Source of the DNA: Kribbella sandramycini
GTDB lineage: Bacteria; Actinomycetota; Actinomycetes; Propionibacteriales; Kribbellaceae
DNA: 64,000 nucleotides
Direction: 5' to 3'
Assembly (NCBI RefSeq): GCF_013131805.1
Contig: NZ_JABJRC010000002.1
Span: 620,001-684,000, forward strand
Below the pieces are notes generated by a model, which was not told the origin of the DNA, did not search any database, and was given only the letters and a program-made list of their open reading frames with translations. This document shows positions 8,405-16,090 of the stretch, in pieces. The translations under genes and the position numbers were made by a program. Positions within the stretch are counted from its first letter, which is position 1. Each line of letters opens with the position of its first letter.

Positions 8405-8854
8405 TCACACTGTGTGCCTGGCCTGCTGGTTGGCGTACTTACGGGCCGCGAACTCGTAGGCCTCCGTGAGCAGTGCCGCGTCCACGGCGGTGGGGGAGAC
8501 GATCGCGACCCAGTACTGCGCGGCGTAGAAGGGATGCGGCATCAGGACGTCGCGCGCGGCGTAGTCGTGACCGGAGTCGAGCACCCAGTCGGCGTCGCGT
8601 TCGGTCGGGGGAGCGCCGAACAGCGCCGTGTACGTCGCTTTGGTCAGGCCGAGGTTCAGCCGCCAGGCGCCGGGCTCGCCGAGCCGGGAGACCTGCTCGT
8701 AGTGATCGCCGGTGACGATCGTGGCGAACGGCTGCTGCCGCTCCGGCGGGAGGTTGCCGGCCGGGTCGTAGAGGTAGAAGAGATCGTCCTGCGCCTCGAG
8801 GACGCGGACGCCGGCGCCGGAGCGCAGCCGCCGATCCAGTTCGTCGAGTGTCAT
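8405..8854 (-). CDS. DUF6194-like protein
   Basis: 149-residue soluble protein without signal peptide. The pattern 'FYLYDP..NLPPERQQPFATIVTGDHYE' followed by 'RLNLGLTK' and a C-terminal 'AYWVAIV'-like stretch matches my memory of the actinobacterial DUF6194 family, which has no assigned function. Transcription is leftward and ends ~150 nt before the protease gene. The ATG at 8854 has CAGACT seven bases upstream, one base off the TANNNT leaderless layout seen elsewhere in the window. Metal or cofactor residues cannot be assigned. Confidence 0.75.
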   Translation of the reverse strand: MTLDELDRRLRSGAGVRVLEAQDDLFYLYDPAGNLPPERQQPFATIVTGDHYEQVSRLGEPGAWRLNLGLTKATYTALFGAPPTERDADWVLDSGHDYAARDVLMPHPFYAAQYWVAIVSPTAVDAALLTEAYEFAARKYANQQARHTV

Positions 8855-8924
8855 GCCTTCAAGTCTGTCATTGAAGTAGCAGTGGAGACTCCGGCCGAAT
8901 TCCGGTTTTGTCGGCGGCCCGAAC

Positions 8925-8930
8925 TAGGGT
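8925..8930 (+). promoter_or_regulatory. Leaderless -10 box of uvrC (TAGGGT, 6 nt before GTG)
   Basis: TAGGGT followed by exactly 6 nt and the GTG start, with no ribosome site. This spacing puts the transcription start on the first base of the start codon. The same hexamer and spacing recur before the gene at 23744. Confidence 0.6.
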
Positions 8931-8936
8931 TGTCGA

Positions 8937-10967
8937 GTGGCTGATCCATCGTCCTACCGCCCCGCTCCGGGGTCGATCCCCGACTCACCCGGCGTCTACC
9001 GCTTCAGCGATTCCGCCGGGCGGGTGATCTACGTCGGCAAGGCGAAGAATCTGCGCGCCCGCCTGTCGTCGTACTTCCAGGACGTCGTCAACCTGCACCC
9101 GCGAACACAGGCGATGGTGACGACGGCGGCCAAGGTCGAGTGGACGGTCGTCGGCACCGAGGTCGAGTCGCTGCAGCTGGAGTACTCCTGGATCAAGGAG
9201 TACGACCCGCGGTTCAACGTGAAGTACCGCGACGACAAGTCGTACCCGTGGCTCGCGATCACCCTCGACGAGGAGTATCCGCGGGTGATGGTCGGCCGCG
9301 GCCAGAAGAAGAAAGGCGTCCGGTACTTCGGCCCGTACAGCCACGCCTGGGCGATCCGCGAGACCGTCGACCTGCTGCTCCGGGTCTTCCCGATGCGCTC
9401 GTGCAGCAAGGGCGTCTTCAACCGGCACCGCCAGATCGGCCGGCCCTGCCTGCTCGGCTACATCGGCAAGTGCGCCGCGCCCTGCACGGGCCAGGTCACG
9501 CAGGAGGAGCACCGCCAGATCGTCGACGACTTCGCGGCCTTCCTGTCCGGCCAGACCGCGACGTACGTGCGCCGGCTGCAGAAGGAGATGCAGGCCGCGG
9601 CGGTCGAGCTGGAGTACGAGCGGGCCGCGAAGATCCGCGACGACCTGGCCGCGCTGGAGAAGGCCCTGGCCAAGAACGCGGTCGTCCTCGGCGACGGCAC
9701 CGACACCGACGTGATCGCCTTGAGCGAAGATCCGCTCGAGGTCGCCGTCCAGATCTTCTACGTCCGCGGCGGCCGGATCCGCGGTGAGCGCGGCTGGATC
9801 GCCGACAAGGCCGACGGCTCCGCGACCACCGGCGATCTGGTCTCCCGGTTCATCCAGCAGACCTACGCCGGCGACTCGGGCGATGCGATCCCGCGCGAGA
9901 TCCTGGTCCCGACCATCCCGGACGACGTCGACGCGCTGACCGCCTGGCTGGAGGAGACCCGCGGCACCCGGGTCGCGATCCGGGTCCCGCAGCGCGGTGA
10001 CAAGAAGGCCCTGATGGAGACCGTCGAGCGCAACGCGCTGCAGACGCTCACCATGCACAAGACCAAGCGGGCCAGCGATCTGACCACCCGCAACCAGGCG
10101 CTGGAGGAGATCCAGGCCGGGCTCGACCTGCCCGAGGCCCCGCTGCGGATGGAGTGCTACGACGTCTCCAACCTGCAAGGGACGGAGGTGGTCGCCTCGA
10201 TGGTCGTCTTCGAGGACGGCCTGCCCCGTAAGAGCGAGTACCGCCGCTTCGTGATCAAGGGCGTCGACGGGCAGAACGACGTCGCCTCGATCGCCGAGGT
10301 GCTGACACGGCGCTTCAAGCGGATGATCGAGGACCGGGCCGGTATCCCCGACGGGGAGGACCCGACGGCCTACCTGGTCGATCCGGAGACCGGCCGGGCG
10401 AAGAAGTTCGCGTACGCGCCGAGTCTGGTCGTGGTCGACGGCGGCCCGCCGCAGGTCGCCGCGGCGCGGGCCGCGCTCGACGAGCTCGGGCTCGGCGACA
10501 TCCCGGTCTGCGGGCTGGCCAAACGGCTGGAGGAGGTCTGGATCCCCGACGACGAGGATCCAGTGATCTTCTCCCGCACGTCGGAGGGCCTGTACCTGCT
10601 GCAGCGGCTGCGCGACGAGGCGCACCGGTTCGCGATCACCCACCACCGCAACCGGCGCTCCAAGTCGATGGTCGAGAGCGTGCTGGACGACGTCCCGGGG
10701 CTGGGGGAGGTGCGCCGCAAGACGCTGCTGCGGCATTTCGGCTCGCTGAAGAAGCTGCGGTCGGCGACGATCGACGAGGTCGCCGAGCTGCCCGGTTTCG
10801 GCCGCCGGACGGCGGAGTCCGTCGTACTGGCGGTTAACGCTGCGGCAACGAAGGCGGAAACCGGCCGGGCGCCGTCGGTCAACATGACAACTGGCGAGAT
10901 ACTGGACGACGACGTCCCCGCAGCTGCCGGGACGCCCGACGGGGATCCAGGGAGAACAGAGAACTGA
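8937..10967 (+). CDS. uvrC: Excinuclease ABC subunit C
   Basis: 676-residue UvrC, the dual-incision nuclease of nucleotide excision repair that acts with UvrA and UvrB. The N-terminal GIY-YIG nuclease domain (~residues 15-95, 'PGVYRF', 'IYVGKAKNL') makes the 3' cut. A UVR motif at ~207-243 binds UvrB. The C-terminal RNase H-like domain makes the 5' cut, and a helix-hairpin-helix pair (~582-632, '[18 protein letters not shown]') binds DNA. Start GTG 8937 is placed by a TAGGGT box 6 nt upstream. It heads the operon with rapZ (TGATG overlap) and yvcK. Confidence 0.97.
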   Translation: MADPSSYRPAPGSIPDSPGVYRFSDSAGRVIYVGKAKNLRARLSSYFQDVVNLHPRTQAMVTTAAKVEWTVVGTEVESLQLEYSWIKEYDPRFNVKYRDDKSYPWLAITLDEEYPRVMVGRGQKKKGVRYFGPYSHAWAIRETVDLLLRVFPMRSCSKGVFNRHRQIGRPCLLGYIGKCAAPCTGQVTQEEHRQIVDDFAAFLSGQTATYVRRLQKEMQAAAVELEYERAAKIRDDLAALEKALAKNAVVLGDGTDTDVIALSEDPLEVAVQIFYVRGGRIRGERGWIADKADGSATTGDLVSRFIQQTYAGDSGDAIPREILVPTIPDDVDALTAWLEETRGTRVAIRVPQRGDKKALMETVERNALQTLTMHKTKRASDLTTRNQALEEIQAGLDLPEAPLRMECYDVSNLQGTEVVASMVVFEDGLPRKSEYRRFVIKGVDGQNDVASIAEVLTRRFKRMIEDRAGIPDGEDPTAYLVDPETGRAKKFAYAPSLVVVDGGPPQVAAARAALDELGLGDIPVCGLAKRLEEVWIPDDEDPVIFSRTSEGLYLLQRLRDEAHRFAITHHRNRRSKSMVESVLDDVPGLGEVRRKTLLRHFGSLKKLRSATIDEVAELPGFGRRTAESVVLAVNAAATKAETGRAPSVNMTTGEILDDDVPAAAGTPDGDPGRTEN

Positions 10968-11833
10968 TGGACGACACGAGCGGCAATCTGATCATCGTGA
11001 CCGGGATGTCCGGCGCGGGGCGGAGTTCGGTCGCGGACGTGCTGGAGGACCTCGGCTGGTTCGTGGTCGACAACCTGCCGCCGATGTTCCTGACCACGAT
11101 GGTCGAGCAGACGATCGGCACCGGCACCCAGCCGCGGCTCGCGGTCGTCGTCGACGTCCGGACGGGGATGTTCTTCGACGAGCTGAGCTCGGCGCTGCAC
11201 GACCTGCGGATCAAGGGCTACCGGCCGCTGACCCTGTTCCTGGAGGCCTCGGACGATGTGATCGTGCGCCGGCAGGAGGGCGTCCGCCGGCCGCACCCGC
11301 TGCAGGGCGAGGGCCGGCTGCTGACCGGTATCCAGCGCGAGCGCGAGCTGCTCGGCGACATCCGGGCCGGCGCCGACCTGGTCATCGACACCTCGAACAT
11401 GAACATCCACCAGCTCGCCGCGAAGATCGTGAACGCCTTCGGCGACGAGGAGAACGCCGAGCTGCGCGCGACCGTGGTCTCGTTCGGTTTCAAGTACGGC
11501 ATCCCGGTGGACGCCGATGTGGTCGCCGACATGCGCTTCATCCCGAACCCGTACTGGCAGCCCGACCTGCGCCCGATGACCGGCCAGGACAAACCTGTGT
11601 CAGACTTCGTGCTCGGCCATCCGCTGGCCCAGCAGTTCCTGCAGAACTACGTGGACGTGCTGGACACCCTGCGGACGGGGTACCTGAACGAGGGCAAACG
11701 CTTCGTCACCGTCGCGATCGGGTGCACCGGAGGTAAGCACCGCAGTGTCGCGATGGCCGAGCAGATCGCCAAGAAGCTGCGTGAGAAAGGGTCGCCGACC
11801 TTGGTCGTACACCGTGATCTGGGACGCGAGTGA
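10967..11833 (+). CDS. rapZ: RNase adapter/nucleotide-binding protein RapZ (YvcJ family)
   Basis: 288-residue P-loop protein of the RapZ/YvcJ family. The N-terminal nucleotide-binding site is G13-MSGAGRSS with Arg in place of the usual Walker lysine, which is the normal form in actinobacteria. The C-terminal domain carries the conserved 'IGCTGGKHRSVAMAE' segment. In enterobacteria RapZ steers RNase E to the GlmZ sRNA; in actinobacteria the role is less clear. The gene lies between uvrC and yvcK as in most Gram-positives. It overlaps uvrC by 1 nt and yvcK by 4 nt, so translation is coupled. Confidence 0.95.
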   Translation: MDDTSGNLIIVTGMSGAGRSSVADVLEDLGWFVVDNLPPMFLTTMVEQTIGTGTQPRLAVVVDVRTGMFFDELSSALHDLRIKGYRPLTLFLEASDDVIVRRQEGVRRPHPLQGEGRLLTGIQRERELLGDIRAGADLVIDTSNMNIHQLAAKIVNAFGDEENAELRATVVSFGFKYGIPVDADVVADMRFIPNPYWQPDLRPMTGQDKPVSDFVLGHPLAQQFLQNYVDVLDTLRTGYLNEGKRFVTVAIGCTGGKHRSVAMAEQIAKKLREKGSPTLVVHRDLGRE

Positions 11834-12771
11834 CGAGGTCTCCTCGAGTTGTCGCACTAGGTGGGGGACACGGGCTGGCCGCGTCCCTCTCCGCACTTCG
11901 CAATGTCACCGATCAGCTGACCGCGATCGTCACCGTCGCCGACAACGGCGGCTCGTCCGGCCGGTTGCGCCAGGAGCTCGGCGTCCTGCCGCCGGGCGAT
12001 CTGCGGATGGCCCTGGCTGCGCTCTGCCGCGACGACGAGTGGGGCCGTACGTGGGCCGACGTCCTGCAGCACCGCTTCCGCAGTAACGGCGAGCTGCACG
12101 ACCACGCGGTCGGCAACCTGCTGATCGTCGCCCTGTGGGAGCTGCTCGGTGAAGCCGTCGACGGTCTCGACTGGGTCGCCCGTCTGCTCGGCGCCCAGGG
12201 CCGCGTGCTGCCGATGTCCGCCGTCCCGCTGGACATCACCGCCCGGGTGCTCGGCCTCGACCCGGCCCACCCCGAGGCGATCACCGAGCTCCGCGGTCAG
12301 GCCGAGGTTGCGACCACCGACGGCCACGTCGTCGACGTCGCCCTCGATCCGGCCGACCCGCCGGCCTGCCCCGAGGCCCTGGTCGCGGTCGCCGAGGCCG
12401 ACTGGGTCGTCGTCGGCCCCGGCTCCTGGTTCACGTCCGTCATCCCGAACCTGCTCGTCCCCGCGCTCTGCCGCGGCCTCGAGCAGACCAGCGCGCGCCG
12501 CCTGCTCACCCTCAACCTCGGCGAGCAGAAAGGCGAAACCGCCGGCTTCTCACCCGAGACCCACCTCGAGGTCCTCGCCGCCCACGCCCCCGACCTCCGC
12601 ATCGACGTCGTCCTCGCCGATATCGGCCACGTCCCCGACCCGGAGTCGCTGCGCCGCACCGCGGAGTCCCTCGGCGCCGAGCTGGTCGTCGCCGACATCG
12701 CCGACGACGACCGCCACCTCCACCACGCCCCCGACAAACTCACCAAGCTCTACCGCGAGCTCCTGGTCTGA
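11830..12771 (+). CDS. yvcK: UDP-sugar-binding protein YvcK (gluconeogenesis factor, CofD-like)
   Basis: 313-residue YvcK/CuvA-family protein. 'ALGGGHGLAASL' near the start and 'VADNGGSSGRLR' at ~37-48 are the nucleotide-sugar-binding motifs; members bind UDP-GlcNAc and link carbon status to cell-wall synthesis. The GTG start overlaps the rapZ stop (GTGA). In most actinobacteria whiA follows directly. Here the next gene is convergent, its stop only 3 nt from this one, and whiA lies 6 kb away. The 3' third of the gene uses strongly C-ending codons compared with uvrC and rapZ. Confidence 0.95.
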   Translation: MTRSPRVVALGGGHGLAASLSALRNVTDQLTAIVTVADNGGSSGRLRQELGVLPPGDLRMALAALCRDDEWGRTWADVLQHRFRSNGELHDHAVGNLLIVALWELLGEAVDGLDWVARLLGAQGRVLPMSAVPLDITARVLGLDPAHPEAITELRGQAEVATTDGHVVDVALDPADPPACPEALVAVAEADWVVVGPGSWFTSVIPNLLVPALCRGLEQTSARRLLTLNLGEQKGETAGFSPETHLEVLAAHAPDLRIDVVLADIGHVPDPESLRRTAESLGAELVVADIADDDRHLHHAPDKLTKLYRELLV

Positions 12772-12774
12772 AAC

Positions 12775-13638
12775 TCAGCGATGCGGGGTGTACTTCCACT
12801 CGTAGACCTGCTTCCCCTTCGCGTCATACGCCCGCACCCGCTGGATGCGGGGGTGTCCCTGGACACGTTTGGGTTGATCGGTGGGATCGACCTTCTCCCA
12901 CGCGATCCAGTCGGGAGCACCTTCGCTGAAGTACCCGTCAGAGCTCACCCGTGCCTCGCGCGGCGCCTTCTCCCCGAAGACATCCACCAGGACTCGGGCG
13001 ACGTTCGGCGCCGGGATCCGAGAGTGGCTCTCGACGGTCTCGGGCTGCCCGCCCATCGAAGACTTGTCCGCATCTTCCGCCGCACTCACCGAGCTCTTCG
13101 TGTAGTGGCGCATTGCGAATGCCGTCCGAAGTTCGGATCCGAACGTGCAGCGCGAGACGATCGACTGGTCGGGTGACATCAGCATCGCGTCGAGCTTGGT
13201 CTGGTCTCCGACCTTCAGGATGACCTTCCAGCGGTCGTTGATCGGTCCGGCCTTGTCGTCGCCGTTGCCGACGCTGTTGTGTCTCGTCAAGGCCTCCGAG
13301 TCCCAGCGCTTGCACCGCTTGACGATCTCGGCGTCCGAGAGCGGGCTGACAGGCGGCGGCGGGACGGCCTTCGTGCCGGACTCGTTGTCGGTGACGACGC
13401 CGGTCGAGTTGTCGACGGTGATACCGGCCGGGTCCGCGGCGCCGGCGACGGCGCCGGTCCAGGCGGTGACGCCGCCGACGAGGGCCGCGGTGCTGACCAG
13501 TGCGGCCGAGGCGATGGCGATGCGGCCGCGACGGACCGAGCGCCGTCCGCGGGCCAGGATGTTGTCGAGGTCGGTGTGCAGCGGCCGGTCGGTGTCGTCG
13601 GCGGCGGCAGCCAGCAGGCGTTCGATGTCGTTGCTCAC
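12775..13638 (-). CDS. Membrane-anchored protein coupled to a SigE-family sigma factor (anti-sigma-like)
   Basis: 287-residue bitopic protein. About 36 cytoplasmic residues begin 'SNDIERLLAAAADD', one membrane helix spans ~39-60, and the large external domain has no family I recognise. The GTG at 13638 follows a GAAAGGAG site and overlaps the sigma factor stop by 4 nt; longer frames start inside the sigma gene and were rejected. Coupling to a sigma gene and the topology suggest an anti-sigma factor or signal sensor. No zinc anti-sigma (HxxxCxxC) motif is visible, so this is inference. Confidence 0.8.
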   Translation of the reverse strand: MSNDIERLLAAAADDTDRPLHTDLDNILARGRRSVRRGRIAIASAALVSTAALVGGVTAWTGAVAGAADPAGITVDNSTGVVTDNESGTKAVPPPPVSPLSDAEIVKRCKRWDSEALTRHNSVGNGDDKAGPINDRWKVILKVGDQTKLDAMLMSPDQSIVSRCTFGSELRTAFAMRHYTKSSVSAAEDADKSSMGGQPETVESHSRIPAPNVARVLVDVFGEKAPREARVSSDGYFSEGAPDWIAWEKVDPTDQPKRVQGHPRIQRVRAYDAKGKQVYEWKYTPHR

Positions 13639-14141
13639 AGGGCGCTCCTTTCGGTCTGGGCGAGTAGCTGGCGGAGGCGCTCGAGGCCGCGGGAGGTCTG
13701 GCTCTTCACGCCGCCCGGGCTGACGCCGAGGATGTCGGCGGTCTGCTCGACGCTGAGGTCGTTGTAGTGGCGCAGGACGACGCACGCCCGCTGACTCGGC
13801 GGCAGCGCGCCGAGCGCCTCGATCACGAACATCCGGTCGTCGATCCCGCCGACCAGGTCCGGTAGCACCAGAGCCGAGTCGTCGGTCTGGTCCAGGTGTT
13901 CACGCCGCCACGGTTTCCGCGCCTGGTCGAGGACCGCGGTGACCACGCAGCGGTGCGCGTAGCTGTTCAGCCCGCCCAGCCGCTCGATGCGGTTCCAGCG
14001 GCGGTAGACGTTGACGAGTGCGTCCTGGGCGGCGTCCTCGGCGCGGTGCCAGTCACCGCACATCAGGTAGGCCGTTCGTCGTAGTGGGCGGATCGCGTTC
14101 GCGGCGAATTCGGTGAACTCCGCGTCGTCTCGTGCTCTCAT
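13635..14141 (-). CDS. SigE-family ECF RNA polymerase sigma factor
   Basis: 168-residue sigma-70 ECF factor. Region 2 spans ~20-80 ('DWHRAEDAAQDALVNVYRRW') and region 4 ~110-160, with the helix-turn-helix 'LSVEQTADILGVSPGGVKSQ'. The layout fits the actinobacterial SigE-type subfamily with short spacing. ATG 14141 is chosen because GGAAGGAGGGG lies directly upstream. It forms a two-gene operon with the membrane protein downstream and is divergent from the glycosyltransferase genes. Whether it controls them is unknown. Confidence 0.92.
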   Translation of the reverse strand: MRARDDAEFTEFAANAIRPLRRTAYLMCGDWHRAEDAAQDALVNVYRRWNRIERLGGLNSYAHRCVVTAVLDQARKPWRREHLDQTDDSALVLPDLVGGIDDRMFVIEALGALPPSQRACVVLRHYNDLSVEQTADILGVSPGGVKSQTSRGLERLRQLLAQTERSAL

Positions 14142-14335
14142 GCCCCTCCTTCCGTACTTGTCGCCGAAGGAACGCAACCGGCCCTGCCCTGGGTTGCAGC
14201 GACGGCGAGACTCCGTGGCCCGGCCCGGACGAGCTCACCACGGCACGGCAAATGAGAGACCGCATCCGGGTTCCGGACTCCGGGCAACCTGTTCGCCTCG
14301 GGACGCCGTTTAGTACCCGCTGGGGCACGAGGGGC

Positions 14336-16039
14336 ATGGCAGACAACCCTAGCGCCGGTCGAGCCGACCGGCCGGTGGTCGATGACACCTGCCCGAACGC
14401 TGGTACGGGCCGGAATGGAGCAAGGTTGACGGAAGACGCGGAAGTGATCGCGCCGCATGTCGCAATGGTCGTCGCCAACGACACGGCCAATGACACGCGG
14501 GTGCTCAAGGAGGCCGACGCGCTGGCGCGATGCGGTGCCAGGGTCACGTTGTTCGGGGTGGCGGCCAGTGGCCCGGCCACGGTCGAGCGTCTCGACAACG
14601 GCGTCGTACGGGTGCTGGTCGAGGGCCGTTTCGTCCTGCGCGACGAGCGGGCCAGGCGCCGCGGGCTCCGGCGGTCCCGGCGGTTGCTGGCCGGCGAGCC
14701 GATGGCAGTGCTGGCCGCGCGCTCCGCGCGGATCACCGCCGTCCTGGCCGACGTCAAGGCGGCCTCCGGGCACGCGGTGCGGCTACGGAAGACCGGGCAA
14801 ATCGGCACGATGTCGTTCAAGGCCGGCGTCGCCCGCCGGTTGCTCGCGCAGAAGCGCTTGCGGGTGGCCGAGCTGAGTGTCCAGGTACGGACGAAACTCG
14901 CTCGGCAGCAGGCCCGCTTGGCCAAGGGGGCCTGGAGCAAGTGGGACGCGCGGATGGCTCGTGACGACCGTGGAGTCAGCTGGCGGACCGAGATCCCGGA
15001 GGCCTACGACTACGAGGCGATGCTGGGGCCGCTGCTGGACCGGATCCAGCCGGCCGCGATCCACGCGCACGACATGCACATCATCGGTGTCGCGGCCCGT
15101 GCGGCGGGGCGGGCCGCCCTGCGCGGCCGCGAGGTGAAGACCGTGTACGACGCGCACGAGTACGTGCCCGGCCTCTCGCAGTACGGGGGGCGATCGCCGC
15201 GGTTCATCGCTGCCTGGGCGCAGCACGAACTGGAGTACATCCGGCAGATGGACCGGGTCATCACGGTCAGCCCGGCGATCGCGCGGACCCTGCGGACGAG
15301 GTACCGGCTGCCGCTGGAACCGGCGGTGGTGATGAACAGTCCGCGGTTGGCCGGCGACGGCGACACAGGCACCGAGGTGGTCGGCATCCGGGAGCGCATC
15401 GGCCTGCCGGACGAGACACCGCTGATGGTGTACTCCGGCGGCATCACCCGCGCCCGTGGTGTCGAGACCGCGGTCGAGGCGTTACCCGAGTTGGCGGGCG
15501 TACACCTCGCCGTCGTCTGCGTGCCGACGGTTGCGATGCGCTCGGTGGACGCGCTGAAGAAGCTGGCGGCGAAGGTCGGAGTCGAGGATCGCGTGCACTA
15601 CCTCGAACCGGTGGCGCCGGCGCAGGTGGTGCCCTTCTTGCGGACGGCGGACATCGGCCTGATCCCGATCCTGCGCTTCCCCAGTCACGAGATGGCACTG
15701 CCGAACAAGGTCTTCGAGTACGTCTTCGCCGGCTTGCCGGTGGTGACGAGTGACATGCCGAGCCTGCACGAGTTCGTCGGCCGGACCGGAGTCGGTGAGG
15801 TCTTCACGGCCGAAGATCCGTACGACCTGGCGGTCGCCGTCCGCCAGATACTGGCCGCGCCTGCCGCATATCGCGCAGCCGTCGCACAGCCCGACCTCCT
15901 CACGGAGGTGTCGTGGGAGTCGCAGTCCGACCGGCTGCGGGCGCTGTACGCCGACCTCCTGGGGACCGGCCTCGGAGCCTCCGTCCCTGCCGAGCACGAC
16001 CGGTGGGAGAAGGAGATCCGCGCCGTCCTCGGCGTGTGA
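14336..16039 (+). CDS. GT-B fold glycosyltransferase (GT4-like), first of two paralogues
   Basis: Up to 567 residues. The C-terminal half is a GT4-type donor domain: 'LMVYSGGITRARGVETAVEAL', 'RVHYLEPV' and the nucleotide-sugar motif region 'MALPNKVFEYVFAGLPVV', with conserved Glu in FEY. The N-terminal half contains 'VYDAHEYVPGL', typical of acceptor-side Rossmann domains. It should transfer a sugar to an envelope glycan or lipid; donor and acceptor are unknown. The start is uncertain. ATG 14336 has a close purine run, while TTG 14426 has GGAG at good spacing and would give an N-terminus matching the next gene. No membrane helix is seen. Confidence 0.85.
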   Translation: MADNPSAGRADRPVVDDTCPNAGTGRNGARLTEDAEVIAPHVAMVVANDTANDTRVLKEADALARCGARVTLFGVAASGPATVERLDNGVVRVLVEGRFVLRDERARRRGLRRSRRLLAGEPMAVLAARSARITAVLADVKAASGHAVRLRKTGQIGTMSFKAGVARRLLAQKRLRVAELSVQVRTKLARQQARLAKGAWSKWDARMARDDRGVSWRTEIPEAYDYEAMLGPLLDRIQPAAIHAHDMHIIGVAARAAGRAALRGREVKTVYDAHEYVPGLSQYGGRSPRFIAAWAQHELEYIRQMDRVITVSPAIARTLRTRYRLPLEPAVVMNSPRLAGDGDTGTEVVGIRERIGLPDETPLMVYSGGITRARGVETAVEALPELAGVHLAVVCVPTVAMRSVDALKKLAAKVGVEDRVHYLEPVAPAQVVPFLRTADIGLIPILRFPSHEMALPNKVFEYVFAGLPVVTSDMPSLHEFVGRTGVGEVFTAEDPYDLAVAVRQILAAPAAYRAAVAQPDLLTEVSWESQSDRLRALYADLLGTGLGASVPAEHDRWEKEIRAVLGV

Positions 16040-16090
16040 ACCAACCGGAGCAGACCAGGCCCGATGAAGCGACATCACTCAGGAGAAGAG

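Noticed and set aside
10967-11833. RapZ with a broken Walker A (Arg for Lys)
   Set aside because: GMSGAGRS is the usual form in actinobacterial RapZ, so it is not a defect.
13639-13785. 49-residue N-terminal extension of the anti-sigma-like protein
   Set aside because: It lies inside the sigma gene, is Arg/Pro-rich, and the GTG at 13638 has a good ribosome site and a 4-nt coupled overlap.
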